NCBI GenBank assembly: GCA_014378965.1
Contig: JACMMR010000078.1
Coordinates: 1 to 18,821 of the forward strand
From: Candidatus Parcubacteria bacterium
GTDB taxonomy: Bacteria > Patescibacteriota > Minisyncoccia > Phycocordibacterales > CAIZLB01
Direction: 5' to 3'
DNA: 18,821 bases
In this document: one piece after another, positions 6,589 through 14,447 of the stretch
How the letters are laid out: each line of letters opens with the position of its first letter
How positions within the stretch are numbered: the first letter of the stretch is position 1
Program-made: the position numbers and the translations under genes
The notes under the pieces: generated by a model
Database searches by the model: none
The model's input: the letters and a program-made list of their open reading frames with translations, nothing else
What the model was told of the DNA's origin: nothing

Positions 6589-7188
6589 ATGATAACCTGG
6601 ATTACCAACGTTGCAATCAACCATACGGTCCTAGTTTATTTGGCTATTTTTATAACGACAATCTTTGAAGGTCCTATCATTTCAGTTTTTTCAGGAATAA
6701 TTTTAAAATTAGGATTCGTAAAACTTATACCTATCGTTGCAACAGTAATAATAGGTGATTTAATTGGAGACATTATCTGGTACGTTCTCGGTCATCATTT
6801 TGGTATCAGGTTTGTACATAAATATGGAAAATACTTTAACTTAGACGAAGGTCACATAAAAAAAGTTTCAAAAATTTTTAACCTTCATAAATATAAGATC
6901 CTTCTTGGATCAAAACTAACTTCTGGACTTGGGTTTGCACCAACTATATTATTCTTGGCAGGTCTGTCTAAAGTTCCATTTAAAAAATATTTTATGACAA
7001 ATCTAGTAGGGCAAGTAATTTGGTCAAGCGTACTTTTATCTACTGGTTTTTTCTTTAGTCATTTGTATGGAACACTAAACAATACGTTTCAAAAAATTTC
7101 TCTTGTTTCATTTACTGTGATAGCATTGATTTTACTTGTACGATATATGACAAATAAACGTGATCAATTAAATGATTATTTAAAATAA
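6589..7188 (+). CDS. DedA-family (SNARE-associated / VTT) membrane protein
   Basis: A 199-residue integral membrane protein with about five hydrophobic segments (~12-32, 43-68, 108-125, 140-160, 165-185). It shows the family pattern: the early membrane acidic residue in TTIFEGPIISVFSG, then GDLIGDIIWYVLGHHFGIRFVHKYGKYF, and later SKLTSGLGFAPTILFLAGLS followed by KKYF. Bacterial DedA proteins act in the inner membrane; members of the family have been implicated in lipid-carrier recycling, undecaprenyl phosphate in particular. If that holds here it would suit the glycan genes downstream, but this is inference. The usual arginine before the re-entrant segment is replaced in this copy by lysine (SKLT). 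The gene is convergent with the SGNH gene, with only 2 nt between stop codons and no terminator visible. Confidence 0.8.
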   Translation: MITWITNVAINHTVLVYLAIFITTIFEGPIISVFSGIILKLGFVKLIPIVATVIIGDLIGDIIWYVLGHHFGIRFVHKYGKYFNLDEGHIKKVSKIFNLHKYKILLGSKLTSGLGFAPTILFLAGLSKVPFKKYFMTNLVGQVIWSSVLLSTGFFFSHLYGTLNNTFQKISLVSFTVIALILLVRYMTNKRDQLNDYLK

Positions 7189-7190
7189 AC

Positions 7191-7874
7191 TTAATTAATT
7201 TTTTTCATAATTTCATCAAACCAAATCTTATATCCTTCATCATTTAAGTGTAACTTATCACTCGCATAATATTTACCATCAACATGAAGATCAATTAAGT
7301 TAACGTAAGATGATTCATAAATGCTTGTCTTTCTAATATAAATTTCTCTTACTTCTTTACTTCGGTATGTAAGAATAGGCGTGATGTACCATGGAAAGAA
7401 TTTTGATTCTCCAATATTCCCTGAGTGCAAAATAACAACCTTACTACTTAAGGTTTTAGTTTTTTTTAATAATTTGTCAAGTTCAGTGTCAATTGTTTCT
7501 AAGTCTGTTAATCTGATAATATCATTGGCTCCAATTTGAATAACAATAATATCAAAATGCCCAGATACGTTTTTAATTCTTTCATTTAGTCCTGAAAGTT
7601 TTAAACCATTTTCTGAAATATTTATAACTTCAGCTTCAGGGTATTTAGATGAAAGTCGACCTGTTGTGGAGTATATATTGTTTGATGATCCTGTGCCCAC
7701 AGCGGTACTATCACCAAGAACGAGTATTCTTTGCTTTGTGTTGGGATCTATCCTCTGAAAAGCCATAAATCCATTTTCAAGTTGTACAGTTTTTTGATAT
7801 AACAAATACATTCGAATAATATCGTAGGTGAGTATGGTTATTATTATTAGTATTAAAATAAGAATCACTTTCAT
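7191..7874 (-). CDS. Membrane-anchored SGNH/GDSL hydrolase
   Basis: A 227-residue esterase-type hydrolase anchored by one N-terminal membrane helix (KVILILILIIITILTYDII). Block I LVLGDSTAVG carries the nucleophile Ser (~56), block III IGANDI supplies Gly and Asn, and block V DKLHLNDEGY near the C-terminus supplies the Asp-x-x-His pair. The catalytic set is therefore complete. The family includes acyl-esterases and deacetylases that act on lipids and glycans; the substrate here is unknown, though nearby glycan genes make a cell-envelope role reasonable. The frame extends to a GTG at 7922, but a TATAAT (minus strand, 7893-7888) lies between it and the ATG at 7874, so I take 7874. Confidence 0.8.
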   Translation of the reverse strand: MKVILILILIIITILTYDIIRMYLLYQKTVQLENGFMAFQRIDPNTKQRILVLGDSTAVGTGSSNNIYSTTGRLSSKYPEAEVINISENGLKLSGLNERIKNVSGHFDIIVIQIGANDIIRLTDLETIDTELDKLLKKTKTLSSKVVILHSGNIGESKFFPWYITPILTYRSKEVREIYIRKTSIYESSYVNLIDLHVDGKYYASDKLHLNDEGYKIWFDEIMKKIN

Positions 7875-7887
7875 AGTATGTGAATTA

Positions 7888-7893
7888 ATTATA
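7888..7893 (-). promoter_or_regulatory. -10 element for the SGNH hydrolase gene
   Basis: TATAAT on the minus strand, 13 nt before the ATG at 7874. A second candidate, TATACT at 7916-7911, lies further upstream. Between here and 8051 the sequence is AT-rich and I see no gene. Confidence 0.4.
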
Positions 7894-8051
7894 TTTTTGA
7901 TTTTAAATATAGTATAGTACACTCAATTTTTTTTTAAAATTTAAGAAAAATCTCTTTTCGGATTCTGACTGTTTAAATGAATCTTGAATTATTTTTACCT
8001 TGTATTTATTTTATTTTAAAAATTTATCACGCACTACCTAAAATTTTTATC

Positions 8052-8432
8052 CTAATTCAAGTAAACCTTTATTTTTTTTATTAAATCTTCCATAACAATA
8101 TCCGCTTTGACAAAATAATCAAATGTTTCTGTTTCTAAAACTTTTAATAAATCTACACTATTCATAGAGTTCGTAAGTATAATCACCCGAACTGTTTTAC
8201 CCCATGGATCTTCACGTAATTTTTTAAGCATTTCAATACCGTTCATAACAGGCATATCAATGTCCAATAGAATTAAATCAGGGTGTTTTTTTAAAGCCGA
8301 TTCTAACGCGACACTACCATTAGCTGCCTCTAAAACAGAAAAATTTTCATGAGATATTTTTTCCATTAAAGCATGTCGAAGGGAAGGCTCATCATCTACA
8401 ACCATTATTGTTTTACTGTGTAAATTATTCAT
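8052..8432 (-). CDS. Stand-alone response-regulator receiver domain (CheY-like)
   Basis: A 126-residue protein that is only a receiver domain, with no output domain. Key residues are present: acidic pocket D13-D14 (VVDDEP), phospho-acceptor D57 (LLDIDMP), switch residue T87 (ILTN) and conserved K109 (VKAD). It would be phosphorylated by a histidine kinase or act as a phosphate sink or protein-binding switch. No kinase gene lies in the window, so it is an orphan regulator here. The start is well defined by the extended -10 on the minus strand that ends 6 nt upstream, making the ATG the likely first transcribed codon. The next gene upstream on this strand starts at 9791 and ends 45 nt away, but this gene has its own promoter. 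Confidence 0.9.
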   Translation of the reverse strand: MNNLHSKTIMVVDDEPSLRHALMEKISHENFSVLEAANGSVALESALKKHPDLILLDIDMPVMNGIEMLKKLREDPWGKTVRVIILTNSMNSVDLLKVLETETFDYFVKADIVMEDLIKKIKVYLN

Positions 8433-8438
8433 AGAAGT

Positions 8439-8447
8439 AGTATATCA
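8439..8447 (-). promoter_or_regulatory. Extended -10 for the response regulator
   Basis: TGA-TATACT on the minus strand, ending 6 nt before the ATG; this predicts a leaderless mRNA. Confidence 0.5.
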
Positions 8448-8477
8448 TATTTTTTGAAAGCATAAACTAGGGTTAAA

Positions 8478-9791
8478 TTAACTACCGAAACGACTTAACA
8501 CCGTCCGTATTGTCTTCAAAAAGATTTGAATCTCTAGCGCTATTGAGCGATTTTTAATATAATAGAAATCATACGATAATTTAAGTTTTGTCTCTTTGAG
8601 GTTTGAAGGAACGTAGTCTTGATTTATTTGTGCCCAGCCCGAAAGTCCTGGTTTAACTAGAGTTCGCATCATAAAGTAAGGCAAGTCACGACACAAATCA
8701 TCGGCTATATGTTTAAACTCAGGTCTTGGTCCGATTAGAGAAAGATCCCCCTTAAGTACAGAAATAATTTGAGGCAACTCATCAATACGAGTTGGTTTTA
8801 TAACAGATCCAACTTTTGAGACTGGATTGTCTTGAGACTTAGCGCCAAATTTTACACCTGCATCATCATGTAATCTATTTCTAATCTTGGGAATTTTAAT
8901 AATCTTACCAAGCATACCAAGCCGAGGATTTTGAATAAAAAATTTACCAGGTCCTTCAAGCATCATAAAAAATTTAACAATCGGGAAAATAATAAAAGTT
9001 GGTAAAAGTATAAAACAAAACAACAAATCAAAAGTTTTTTTAAAAAATATATAGCCTGGCTTTGATGATTTTTGAATATATGTCAAAAACCAAAGTTCAT
9101 CAATTTGTCCCAAAGGAATACGTTTCATGACTTGTTCAAAAAAATCTTTTAGTTCTACATATTTGCTTCCATAATAGAGACTTTCATATAAATACTCTTT
9201 GATTAATTTTATTTTAGAATGATCAGTATCAATAACAATCAAATTATCATCATCTTTAGGAATGTTAGTAAATTCTTTTTGAACATCATTTACAAACATT
9301 TTCTCGAGATCAACAGACTTAGCGAGTCTATAATATTTGTCAGTATTTTTCTTAAAATATTCAACTAAGTCACTATAATCCTCGCCGGTACCAAATATAT
9401 AAACATTTTGAATTAGAGGTCTGTATCGAACAAATATATAACGCCATGCGCTTGTAAAAATGAAAGAAAAAGAGAAAAATAAAAATAGGTTAAAACGAGG
9501 GTTTATACTCAATCTACTAAAAAAGAAATAAAACAAGAGTACAGCAAAGACAAATACTATTGAGTGAACCATTAAAATACGGACTAGATTCACTTTATAG
9601 TCCTGGGCAACCCTGTCGTACAGACCTATGATGTAGTTTCCGACCAATAAAGCAAATATAACCACTGCAAATGGCCAAATATGCGTCTCATACGATAGGT
9701 TTCGTATAAATATCATCAAATAAAAGGAGGAATAAAAAAAGAATATATCTCCTAGAAACTGCATAATCTGTATAGGTTTTGACTTCTTCAT
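8478..9791 (-). CDS. Polyprenyl-phosphate sugar-1-phosphate transferase (WbaP/WcaJ-like)
   Basis: This 437-residue membrane enzyme probably begins assembly of a surface polysaccharide by moving a sugar-1-phosphate from a UDP-sugar to undecaprenyl phosphate. The N-terminal ~115 residues contain four hydrophobic segments, followed by a cytosolic domain with a nucleotide-binding-like motif (VYIFGTGEDYSDLVEYF, ~130). The catalytic bacterial sugar transferase domain occupies the C-terminal ~190 residues: a membrane helix (KKTFDLLFCFILLP), GPGKFFIQNPRLG, then RIDELPQ (335-341), LKGDLSLIGPRPE and KPGLSGWAQIN. The Asp-Glu of DELPQ is the known catalytic dyad in this family. One departure is PKIRNRL where most homologues have KFRSM. 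It is divergent from the glycosyltransferase at 9815 and shares its promoter region. The sugar is not predictable. Confidence 0.88.
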   Translation of the reverse strand: MKKSKPIQIMQFLGDIFFFYSSFYLMIFIRNLSYETHIWPFAVVIFALLVGNYIIGLYDRVAQDYKVNLVRILMVHSIVFVFAVLLFYFFFSRLSINPRFNLFLFFSFSFIFTSAWRYIFVRYRPLIQNVYIFGTGEDYSDLVEYFKKNTDKYYRLAKSVDLEKMFVNDVQKEFTNIPKDDDNLIVIDTDHSKIKLIKEYLYESLYYGSKYVELKDFFEQVMKRIPLGQIDELWFLTYIQKSSKPGYIFFKKTFDLLFCFILLPTFIIFPIVKFFMMLEGPGKFFIQNPRLGMLGKIIKIPKIRNRLHDDAGVKFGAKSQDNPVSKVGSVIKPTRIDELPQIISVLKGDLSLIGPRPEFKHIADDLCRDLPYFMMRTLVKPGLSGWAQINQDYVPSNLKETKLKLSYDFYYIKNRSIALEIQIFLKTIRTVLSRFGS

Positions 9792-9808
9792 GTTAAAGTA
9801 AGTATACT
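9779..9808 (+). promoter_or_regulatory. Divergent promoter with a shared palindromic -10
   Basis: The palindrome AGTATACT (9801-9808) provides TATACT on both strands: 9803-9808 for the glycosyltransferase, and 9806-9801 for the sugar transferase. On the plus strand a -35-like TTGACT at 9779-9784 sits 18 nt upstream. The two start codons are 23 bp apart. Confidence 0.55.
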
Positions 9809-9814
9809 ATGAGT

Positions 9815-10939
9815 ATGAGAAAAATTCTATATTGTATTACGAAAGGAAATTTTGGAGGAGCTCAACGGTATGTCTATGATTTGGCGACGAATTTAAACAA
9901 AGTTGATTATGAAATTGTGGTTTTATGTGGTGAAGGGGAAGTCTTGCCAAAAAAACTTGAAGATTCACATATCAGAGTTGTCAGACTCAAGTCTATGAAA
10001 AGAGATATGAGTTTTTTAAATGAACTTAAATCTTTTATGGAATTGTATAAAATTTTTAAACAAGAGAAGCCTGATGTGATACATCTCAACAGTTCAAAAA
10101 TGGGAGGATCGGGAGCATTTATCGGAAGACTGGCCGGAATAAAAAAAATAATTTTCACCGCACACGGGTTTGCGTTTAATGAAGAAAGATCTTTTATTTC
10201 AAAAAAAATTCTTTTATTTTTTCATTGGGTAACCATATTATTAACTGATACGACTATTATAGTTTCTGATAAGACAATGAAAGATATAGATTATTTACCT
10301 TTTATGAAAGATAAATTGGTCAAAATATATAATGGCATTGACACAGGTCTTGACTATTTTGATCAAGAAAAAGCTCGAAGTGAAATAGTTATTAGAGATA
10401 AAAATATTAATATAGAAAATAAAACTGTGCTTTTAAGTATTGGTGAGTTACATAAAAATAAGGGCTATGATTTATTTATCCCTGCTTTGAAGAAGCTGGA
10501 GAAGGATTTTGTGTATTTTATCATTGGAGATGGGGAAGAGAGAAATAATCTCTATAACCTAATAGAAAGTAATGGTTTAAGAAATAAAGTTTTTTTGTTA
10601 GGGAGAATAGAAAATGCCTATCAATACATAAAAGCAGCTGATATATTTGTTTTACCTTCAAGAACCGAGGCATTTCCATATGTATTGTTGGAGTCTGGGT
10701 TGGCTGGAGCTTGTGTGCTTGCATCAAATGTTGGAGGGATTTCTGAGGTGATTGAGGATGATTATAATGGGATACTGTTTGATGTGAATAATGAGGAGGA
10801 TATGGTGCATAAGGTGAATATGCTTATGGAGAGTAGGGAGTTGAGGAAGACTTTTGGAAATAGAGTCCGGGATAAAGTGATGAAGCAGTTTTCTCTGGAG
10901 AGAATGGTGGATGGAACAGGTGGGGTGTATGGGGAATAA
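9815..10939 (+). CDS. GT4-family glycosyltransferase
   Basis: A ~374-residue GT-B fold enzyme that would add a sugar from a nucleotide donor to a growing glycan. The N-terminal acceptor half opens with KGNFGGAQRYVYDLA, the usual GT4 glycine-rich loop. The C-terminal donor half has GELHKNKGYDLFI, FIIGDGEERNNL, VFLLGRI and the E-x7-E motif EAFPYVLLE (~284-292), which binds the donor nucleotide-sugar. The end (FSLERMV...VYGE) is typical of full-length members, so the gene appears complete. An ATG at 9809 is in frame, but it lies directly after the -10 TATACT; the ATG at 9815 is placed exactly where transcription should begin. The divergent sugar-phosphate transferase and downstream epimerase suggest a shared glycan pathway. 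Confidence 0.9.
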   Translation: MRKILYCITKGNFGGAQRYVYDLATNLNKVDYEIVVLCGEGEVLPKKLEDSHIRVVRLKSMKRDMSFLNELKSFMELYKIFKQEKPDVIHLNSSKMGGSGAFIGRLAGIKKIIFTAHGFAFNEERSFISKKILLFFHWVTILLTDTTIIVSDKTMKDIDYLPFMKDKLVKIYNGIDTGLDYFDQEKARSEIVIRDKNINIENKTVLLSIGELHKNKGYDLFIPALKKLEKDFVYFIIGDGEERNNLYNLIESNGLRNKVFLLGRIENAYQYIKAADIFVLPSRTEAFPYVLLESGLAGACVLASNVGGISEVIEDDYNGILFDVNNEEDMVHKVNMLMESRELRKTFGNRVRDKVMKQFSLERMVDGTGGVYGE

Positions 10940-10978
10940 AAAAAACACTACAAGCGATTTTCATAATATTTTAACTTG

Positions 10979-11049
10979 TTGCCAGACTTGGAATCGAACC
11001 AAGATTAAAGGCTTCAAAGGCCTCGGTCCTACCTTTAGACGATCTGGCA
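10979..11049 (-). tRNA. tRNA-Gln (anticodon UUG)
   Basis: Folds as a complete cloverleaf on the minus strand. The acceptor is TGCCAGA/TCTGGCA. The D-stem GTC/GAC encloses a GG-containing loop. The anticodon stem GAGGC/GCCTT holds the loop CTTTGAA (anticodon TTG, plus-strand 11015-11017). The variable loop has four nt, and the T-stem CTTGG/CCAAG has the loop TTCGATT. The discriminator is A. The 3' CCA is not encoded (CAA follows), so CCA must be added by nucleotidyltransferase. It decodes CAA, and CAG by wobble. Confidence 0.95.
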
Positions 11050-11058
11050 ATATGCAAT

Positions 11059-11086
11059 ATAATAGCATTTTTATTTTAAATTACAA
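11059..11086 (-). promoter_or_regulatory. Promoter of tRNA-Gln
   Basis: On the minus strand: TTGTAA (11086-11081), a 16-nt spacer and an extended -10 TGC-TATTAT (-10 at 11064-11059), 9 nt before the mature 5' end. It is back-to-back with the epimerase promoter. Confidence 0.5.
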
Positions 11087-11093
11087 TGTAAAA

Positions 11094-11102
11094 TGATATA
11101 AT
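11094..11102 (+). promoter_or_regulatory. Extended -10 for the epimerase gene
   Basis: TGA-TATAAT, ending 7 nt before the ATG at 11110. Confidence 0.55.
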
Positions 11103-11109
11103 TCAGTTA

Positions 11110-12074
11110 ATGAATAAAAACATATTAGTCATCGGTGGGGCAGGCTATATAGGATCATCATGTGTCAATGATCTTGTCAATAGTGGATATGAAGTTGTTG
11201 TATTAGATAATCTTTCAACTGGTCAGATGGAAAAAGTACACAAAAATGCCAGGATAACACATGGCAATATTCTTGACCTGCATTTTTTAGAACAAGTGTT
11301 TATAGAGGATGGTTTTGATACAGTTATCCATCTTGCAGCAAAAAAATCTGTTAACGAAAGCGAAGAAAATCCTGAACTCTATTTTCAAAACAACGTTGTT
11401 GGAACTTTGAATATTCTTTCAATGATGAGTAAGTACAATGTACCTAAAATTATTTTCTCATCCACAGCAGCAGTATATAAACCAAAAAACGTTGAGAATG
11501 CAATCTATACCGAAGACTCAGAAGTTGAACCAATAAATGTATATGGTCGAACTAAGTACATGTGTGAGCTTATGATTAAAGATTTTCAAAGACTTGGAAA
11601 AATAAAACAATATGTAATCTTTAGATATTTTAATGTTGCAGGAGATACTGGTTTAAAGTTTGTAGAAAAAAACGCACAAAATGTATTTCCATTATTATCT
11701 AACGCGATAGTAAATGGAACAGAATTTACAATCTTTGGTGATGACTATCTTACTGAGGACGGTACAGGTGTACGGGATTATATCCATATATCTGATTTGG
11801 CCAATGCCCATGTGCTAGCAGTTCAAGCTGACACATCCGCCGTTTACAATCTTGGTACAAAAATGGATATTCAGTAAAAGATTTAGTTAAAGCTTTTGAA
11901 GATATAACAGGTAATAAAATGAATGTAAAAATATCAAAAAGAAGAAAAGGTGATCCTGCAGTTGTTGTAGCCGATCCAGCACTTGTGCATCAAAATTTAA
12001 ATTGGCAGGCAAAACATAATTTACATGATATGGTGTTATCAACACTTGATGCATTTGGCAGTAATACTGTATAA
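11110..12074 (+). pseudogene. galE: UDP-glucose 4-epimerase-like gene interrupted by a single-base frameshift
   Basis: The NAD-dependent epimerase interconverts UDP-glucose and UDP-galactose. The N-terminal frame (11110-11877) has the Rossmann motif GGAGYIGSS, the STAAVY motif with its catalytic Ser/Thr, the YGRTK Tyr-x3-Lys pair and FRYFNVAGD, all as in GalE. It then ends abruptly after LGTKMDIQ. The next frame carries straight on with the expected family C-terminus, beginning NGYSVKDLVKAFEDITG and ending at 12074. The break falls at a run of five A (11859-11863). One extra A would restore a continuous 321-residue protein of normal size. It may be an assembly error in a homopolymer, a real mutation or slippage-dependent expression. 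The truncated product would lack the C-terminal substrate-domain part. Start is set by the TATAAT at 11097. Confidence 0.8.
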
Positions 12075-12075
12075 T
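12070..12075 (+). promoter_or_regulatory. -10 element for the 55-residue membrane peptide
   Basis: TATAAT overlapping the epimerase stop codon, ending 8 nt before the ATG at 12084. Confidence 0.4.
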
Positions 12076-12083
12076 AAAAATCT

Positions 12084-12251
12084 ATGAATAATAATCGTCA
12101 AGAACGTGGTTCAATAGCCCGTATAATCTCATTTATCGTCTTAATCGGTATTATTCCAGCTTGGTTTTTTTATCTTGGAGTTCAATTTACCAAGACTTTG
12201 ACTATCGTTAGTAGTAACCATGAGATGACAAATGAATACTTAAAAAAATAG
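12084..12251 (+). CDS. Small single-pass membrane protein (55 residues)
   Basis: I do not recognise a family. The ORF starts MNNNRQERGSIARII and has one strong hydrophobic helix (~14-33, ISFIVLIGIIPAWFFYLGV), a basic N-terminal flank and a polar C-terminal tail ending NEYLKK. The charge pattern predicts the N-terminus inside. Support for it being real comes from a perfect TATAAT 8 nt upstream, the TAG stop, and its neat fit between the epimerase end (12074) and valS (12285), where otherwise there would be a 210-nt gap. It could be a small subunit or a stress-type membrane peptide; no function is assigned. Confidence 0.6.
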   Translation: MNNNRQERGSIARIISFIVLIGIIPAWFFYLGVQFTKTLTIVSSNHEMTNEYLKK

Positions 12252-12269
12252 GAAAAGCTTAAAAAAGTG

Positions 12270-12278
12270 TGTTATTAT
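12270..12278 (+). promoter_or_regulatory. Extended -10 for valS
   Basis: TGT-TATTAT, ending 6 nt before the ATG, so the start codon would be the first transcribed bases. Confidence 0.5.
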
Positions 12279-12284
12279 AACTAA

Positions 12285-14393
12285 ATGAATCTTCCAGAAA
12301 AGTACAAAAAACCTTATGAATCAAAGGATGTTGAGTCTATTATATATGAAAAAGAGATGAATTCTGGTCTTTTTAACCCTGACATGTTAGTTCAAAAATT
12401 TCCAAATAAATATGCAGAATCTGCGACTTGGACATCTATAACTCCACCACCTAATGCTAATGGACGTTTGCACGCAGGTCATGCACTTGATGTGACCTTA
12501 AAAGATATTATTGGTCGTTTTAAGCGTATGCAAGGGTTTCAAGTTTTACTTTTACCTGGATCAGATCATGCGGGTTTTGAAACACAAGTTGTGTATGAAA
12601 AGAAATTAGAAAAAGAGGGGAGAAGTAGATTTGGTATGGACAGGGAACAATTGTATAAAGAGATTTATGATTTTACGATTGCAAACAAAGATACAGTTAC
12701 GAGCGAAATAAAAAGAATTGGTGCTTCATATGACTGGAGTCGAGACACTTTTACTCTTGATGAGAAAATTGTGTCCGGTGTAAAAAACACATTTATCAAA
12801 ATGCATGAAGACAGACTTATTTATCGAGGAAAGAGAGATTGTAATTGGTGTTCAAAACATCAAACATCGCTTTCGGATGTTGAAACAGAAAAAAAAGAAG
12901 TTGTTACAACATTTTATACGTTTAAGTTAGGAGATTTTAATATTGCAACATCTAGACCGGAAACAAAGATTACTGATAAATATGTTGTTGTTCACCCAAC
13001 AGATGCTCGATTCGCAAAATATAACCACGGAGACACATTTGAAGCAGAATGGGTGTTAGGAATAAGTACGTTTACTGTTATCAAAGATGATTCTATCGAT
13101 CCTGAATTTGGAACGGGAGCGATGACTATTACACCATGGCACTCTGGAATCGACTTTCAAATAGCAAAAAAACATGGACTTGATATGGTTCAACTTATCG
13201 ATGATTATGGAAAATTTACAGATTTAGCAGGAGAATTAAAAGGCTTGAAAGCTACAACTTTAGGACGAGAAAAAGTAGTTGAAATTTTAACTGAAAAAGG
13301 TTTACTTGTAGGGAAAGATGAAAAGTATAAAACGATAGTTCCAGTTTGCTACAAATGCGAAACTCCAATCGAACCCCAACTTAAAGATCAGTGGTTTGTT
13401 AAAATGGAATCGCTAGCAGAAACGGCACTTCAAGCATCACAAGACGGAAAGTTAAACTTCATTTCTGATCAATATAGAAAAACATATGAACATTGGATGA
13501 AAAATCCAATTGATTGGAATATTTCACGTCAGATTGTGTGGGGAATCCAGATCCCTGCTTGGTTCAAAAATAAAGGAATAGATAGTGAAGAATTTTATAT
13601 CGGTAATGCAAAACCTGAAGGTGATGATTGGATACAAGAGACTGATACATTTGATACATGGTTCTCATCCGGTCAATGGCCAGTTGCAACTTTGGGTTTC
13701 ACTGACAGTGAAGACTTCAAAAGATTTTATCCAACTCAACTCATGGAAACAGGAAGAGATTTAATCTTTAAATGGATACCACGTATGGTTATATTTGGTC
13801 TTTATTTGGCTCGTGAAGTGCCGTTTAAGGATATATACCTACATGGAATGGTCCTTGATCCTAAAGGTCAAAAGATGAGTAAATCTAAAGGAAATGTTAT
13901 GTCACCAATTGACCTTGCTGATGAATTTGGTATGGATGCTTTACGTATGGCATTGGTTGTTGGAAGTGCACCAGGAAATGATTTATCATTAACAAATGAA
14001 AAGGTGAGGGCCTATAAAAAGTTTGTAAATAAATTATGGAATATTGCTCGGTTTGTTTTAGAAAATACAAACGAAGAAGATGATTCTGTTATTGATTTTG
14101 AAAATGTGCATGTGAAAAATTTTAAAAAAATAAAATATGAGATTACAAAAAACATAGAGAACTATCAATTACATTTAGCATCAGATGAAATGTATCATTA
14201 TGTATGGCACGAATTTGCTGACACTGTTATTGAAGAGTTTAAAAAAGATATGATTCCTGAAAACAAAAAAGTGTTGAGATATTTGTTTAAGCAGATTTTA
14301 ATTATTGCACATCCATTCATACCGTTTGTGACAGAAGAGATCTGGAGTGACTTTGAAGTAAAAAATCTGTTGTTGGTTGAAGATTGGGAATAA
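12285..14393 (+). CDS. valS: Valyl-tRNA synthetase, compact form
   Basis: This class I synthetase charges tRNA-Val. It has 702 residues, versus roughly 880-950 in typical bacteria. The catalytic core has PPPNANGRLHAGH with the HIGH-type motif HAGH (63-66) and KMSKSKGN (KMSKS at 530-534). The CP1 editing domain includes ATSRPET and GTGAMTITPWHSGIDF, for removing mischarged Thr. Paired Cys motifs (CNWCSKH and CYKCETP) look like a zinc site. The anticodon-binding domain follows, ending HPFIPFVTEEIWSDF...VEDWE. The protein then stops, so the C-terminal coiled-coil arm that contacts tRNA in most bacterial ValRS is missing. A downstream terminator overlaps the stop codon, and no frameshifted extension is seen after it, so the shortness looks genuine. 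Confidence 0.95.
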   Translation: MNLPEKYKKPYESKDVESIIYEKEMNSGLFNPDMLVQKFPNKYAESATWTSITPPPNANGRLHAGHALDVTLKDIIGRFKRMQGFQVLLLPGSDHAGFETQVVYEKKLEKEGRSRFGMDREQLYKEIYDFTIANKDTVTSEIKRIGASYDWSRDTFTLDEKIVSGVKNTFIKMHEDRLIYRGKRDCNWCSKHQTSLSDVETEKKEVVTTFYTFKLGDFNIATSRPETKITDKYVVVHPTDARFAKYNHGDTFEAEWVLGISTFTVIKDDSIDPEFGTGAMTITPWHSGIDFQIAKKHGLDMVQLIDDYGKFTDLAGELKGLKATTLGREKVVEILTEKGLLVGKDEKYKTIVPVCYKCETPIEPQLKDQWFVKMESLAETALQASQDGKLNFISDQYRKTYEHWMKNPIDWNISRQIVWGIQIPAWFKNKGIDSEEFYIGNAKPEGDDWIQETDTFDTWFSSGQWPVATLGFTDSEDFKRFYPTQLMETGRDLIFKWIPRMVIFGLYLAREVPFKDIYLHGMVLDPKGQKMSKSKGNVMSPIDLADEFGMDALRMALVVGSAPGNDLSLTNEKVRAYKKFVNKLWNIARFVLENTNEEDDSVIDFENVHVKNFKKIKYEITKNIENYQLHLASDEMYHYVWHEFADTVIEEFKKDMIPENKKVLRYLFKQILIIAHPFIPFVTEEIWSDFEVKNLLLVEDWE

Positions 14394-14427
14394 AAAAACT
14401 CCGAACTCGATTGAGTCGAAGTTTTTT
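14392..14427. terminator. Intrinsic terminator after valS
   Basis: AAAAAACT...AGTTTTTT outer stem with an inner ACTC-GATT-GAGT hairpin and a small internal loop. It overlaps the valS stop codon. The A and T arms allow use from both strands, which also suits the convergent gene ending at 14448. Confidence 0.75.
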
Positions 14428-14447
14428 GATTTTAGGATCGAAATACT

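Noticed and set aside
7875..7922. GTG-initiated N-terminal extension of the SGNH hydrolase
   Set aside because: The extension contains a TATAAT promoter element, and the hydrophobic anchor begins right after the ATG at 7874.
10911..11096. Plus-strand 61-residue ORF
   Set aside because: It overlaps the glycosyltransferase end and runs antisense through the complete tRNA-Gln.
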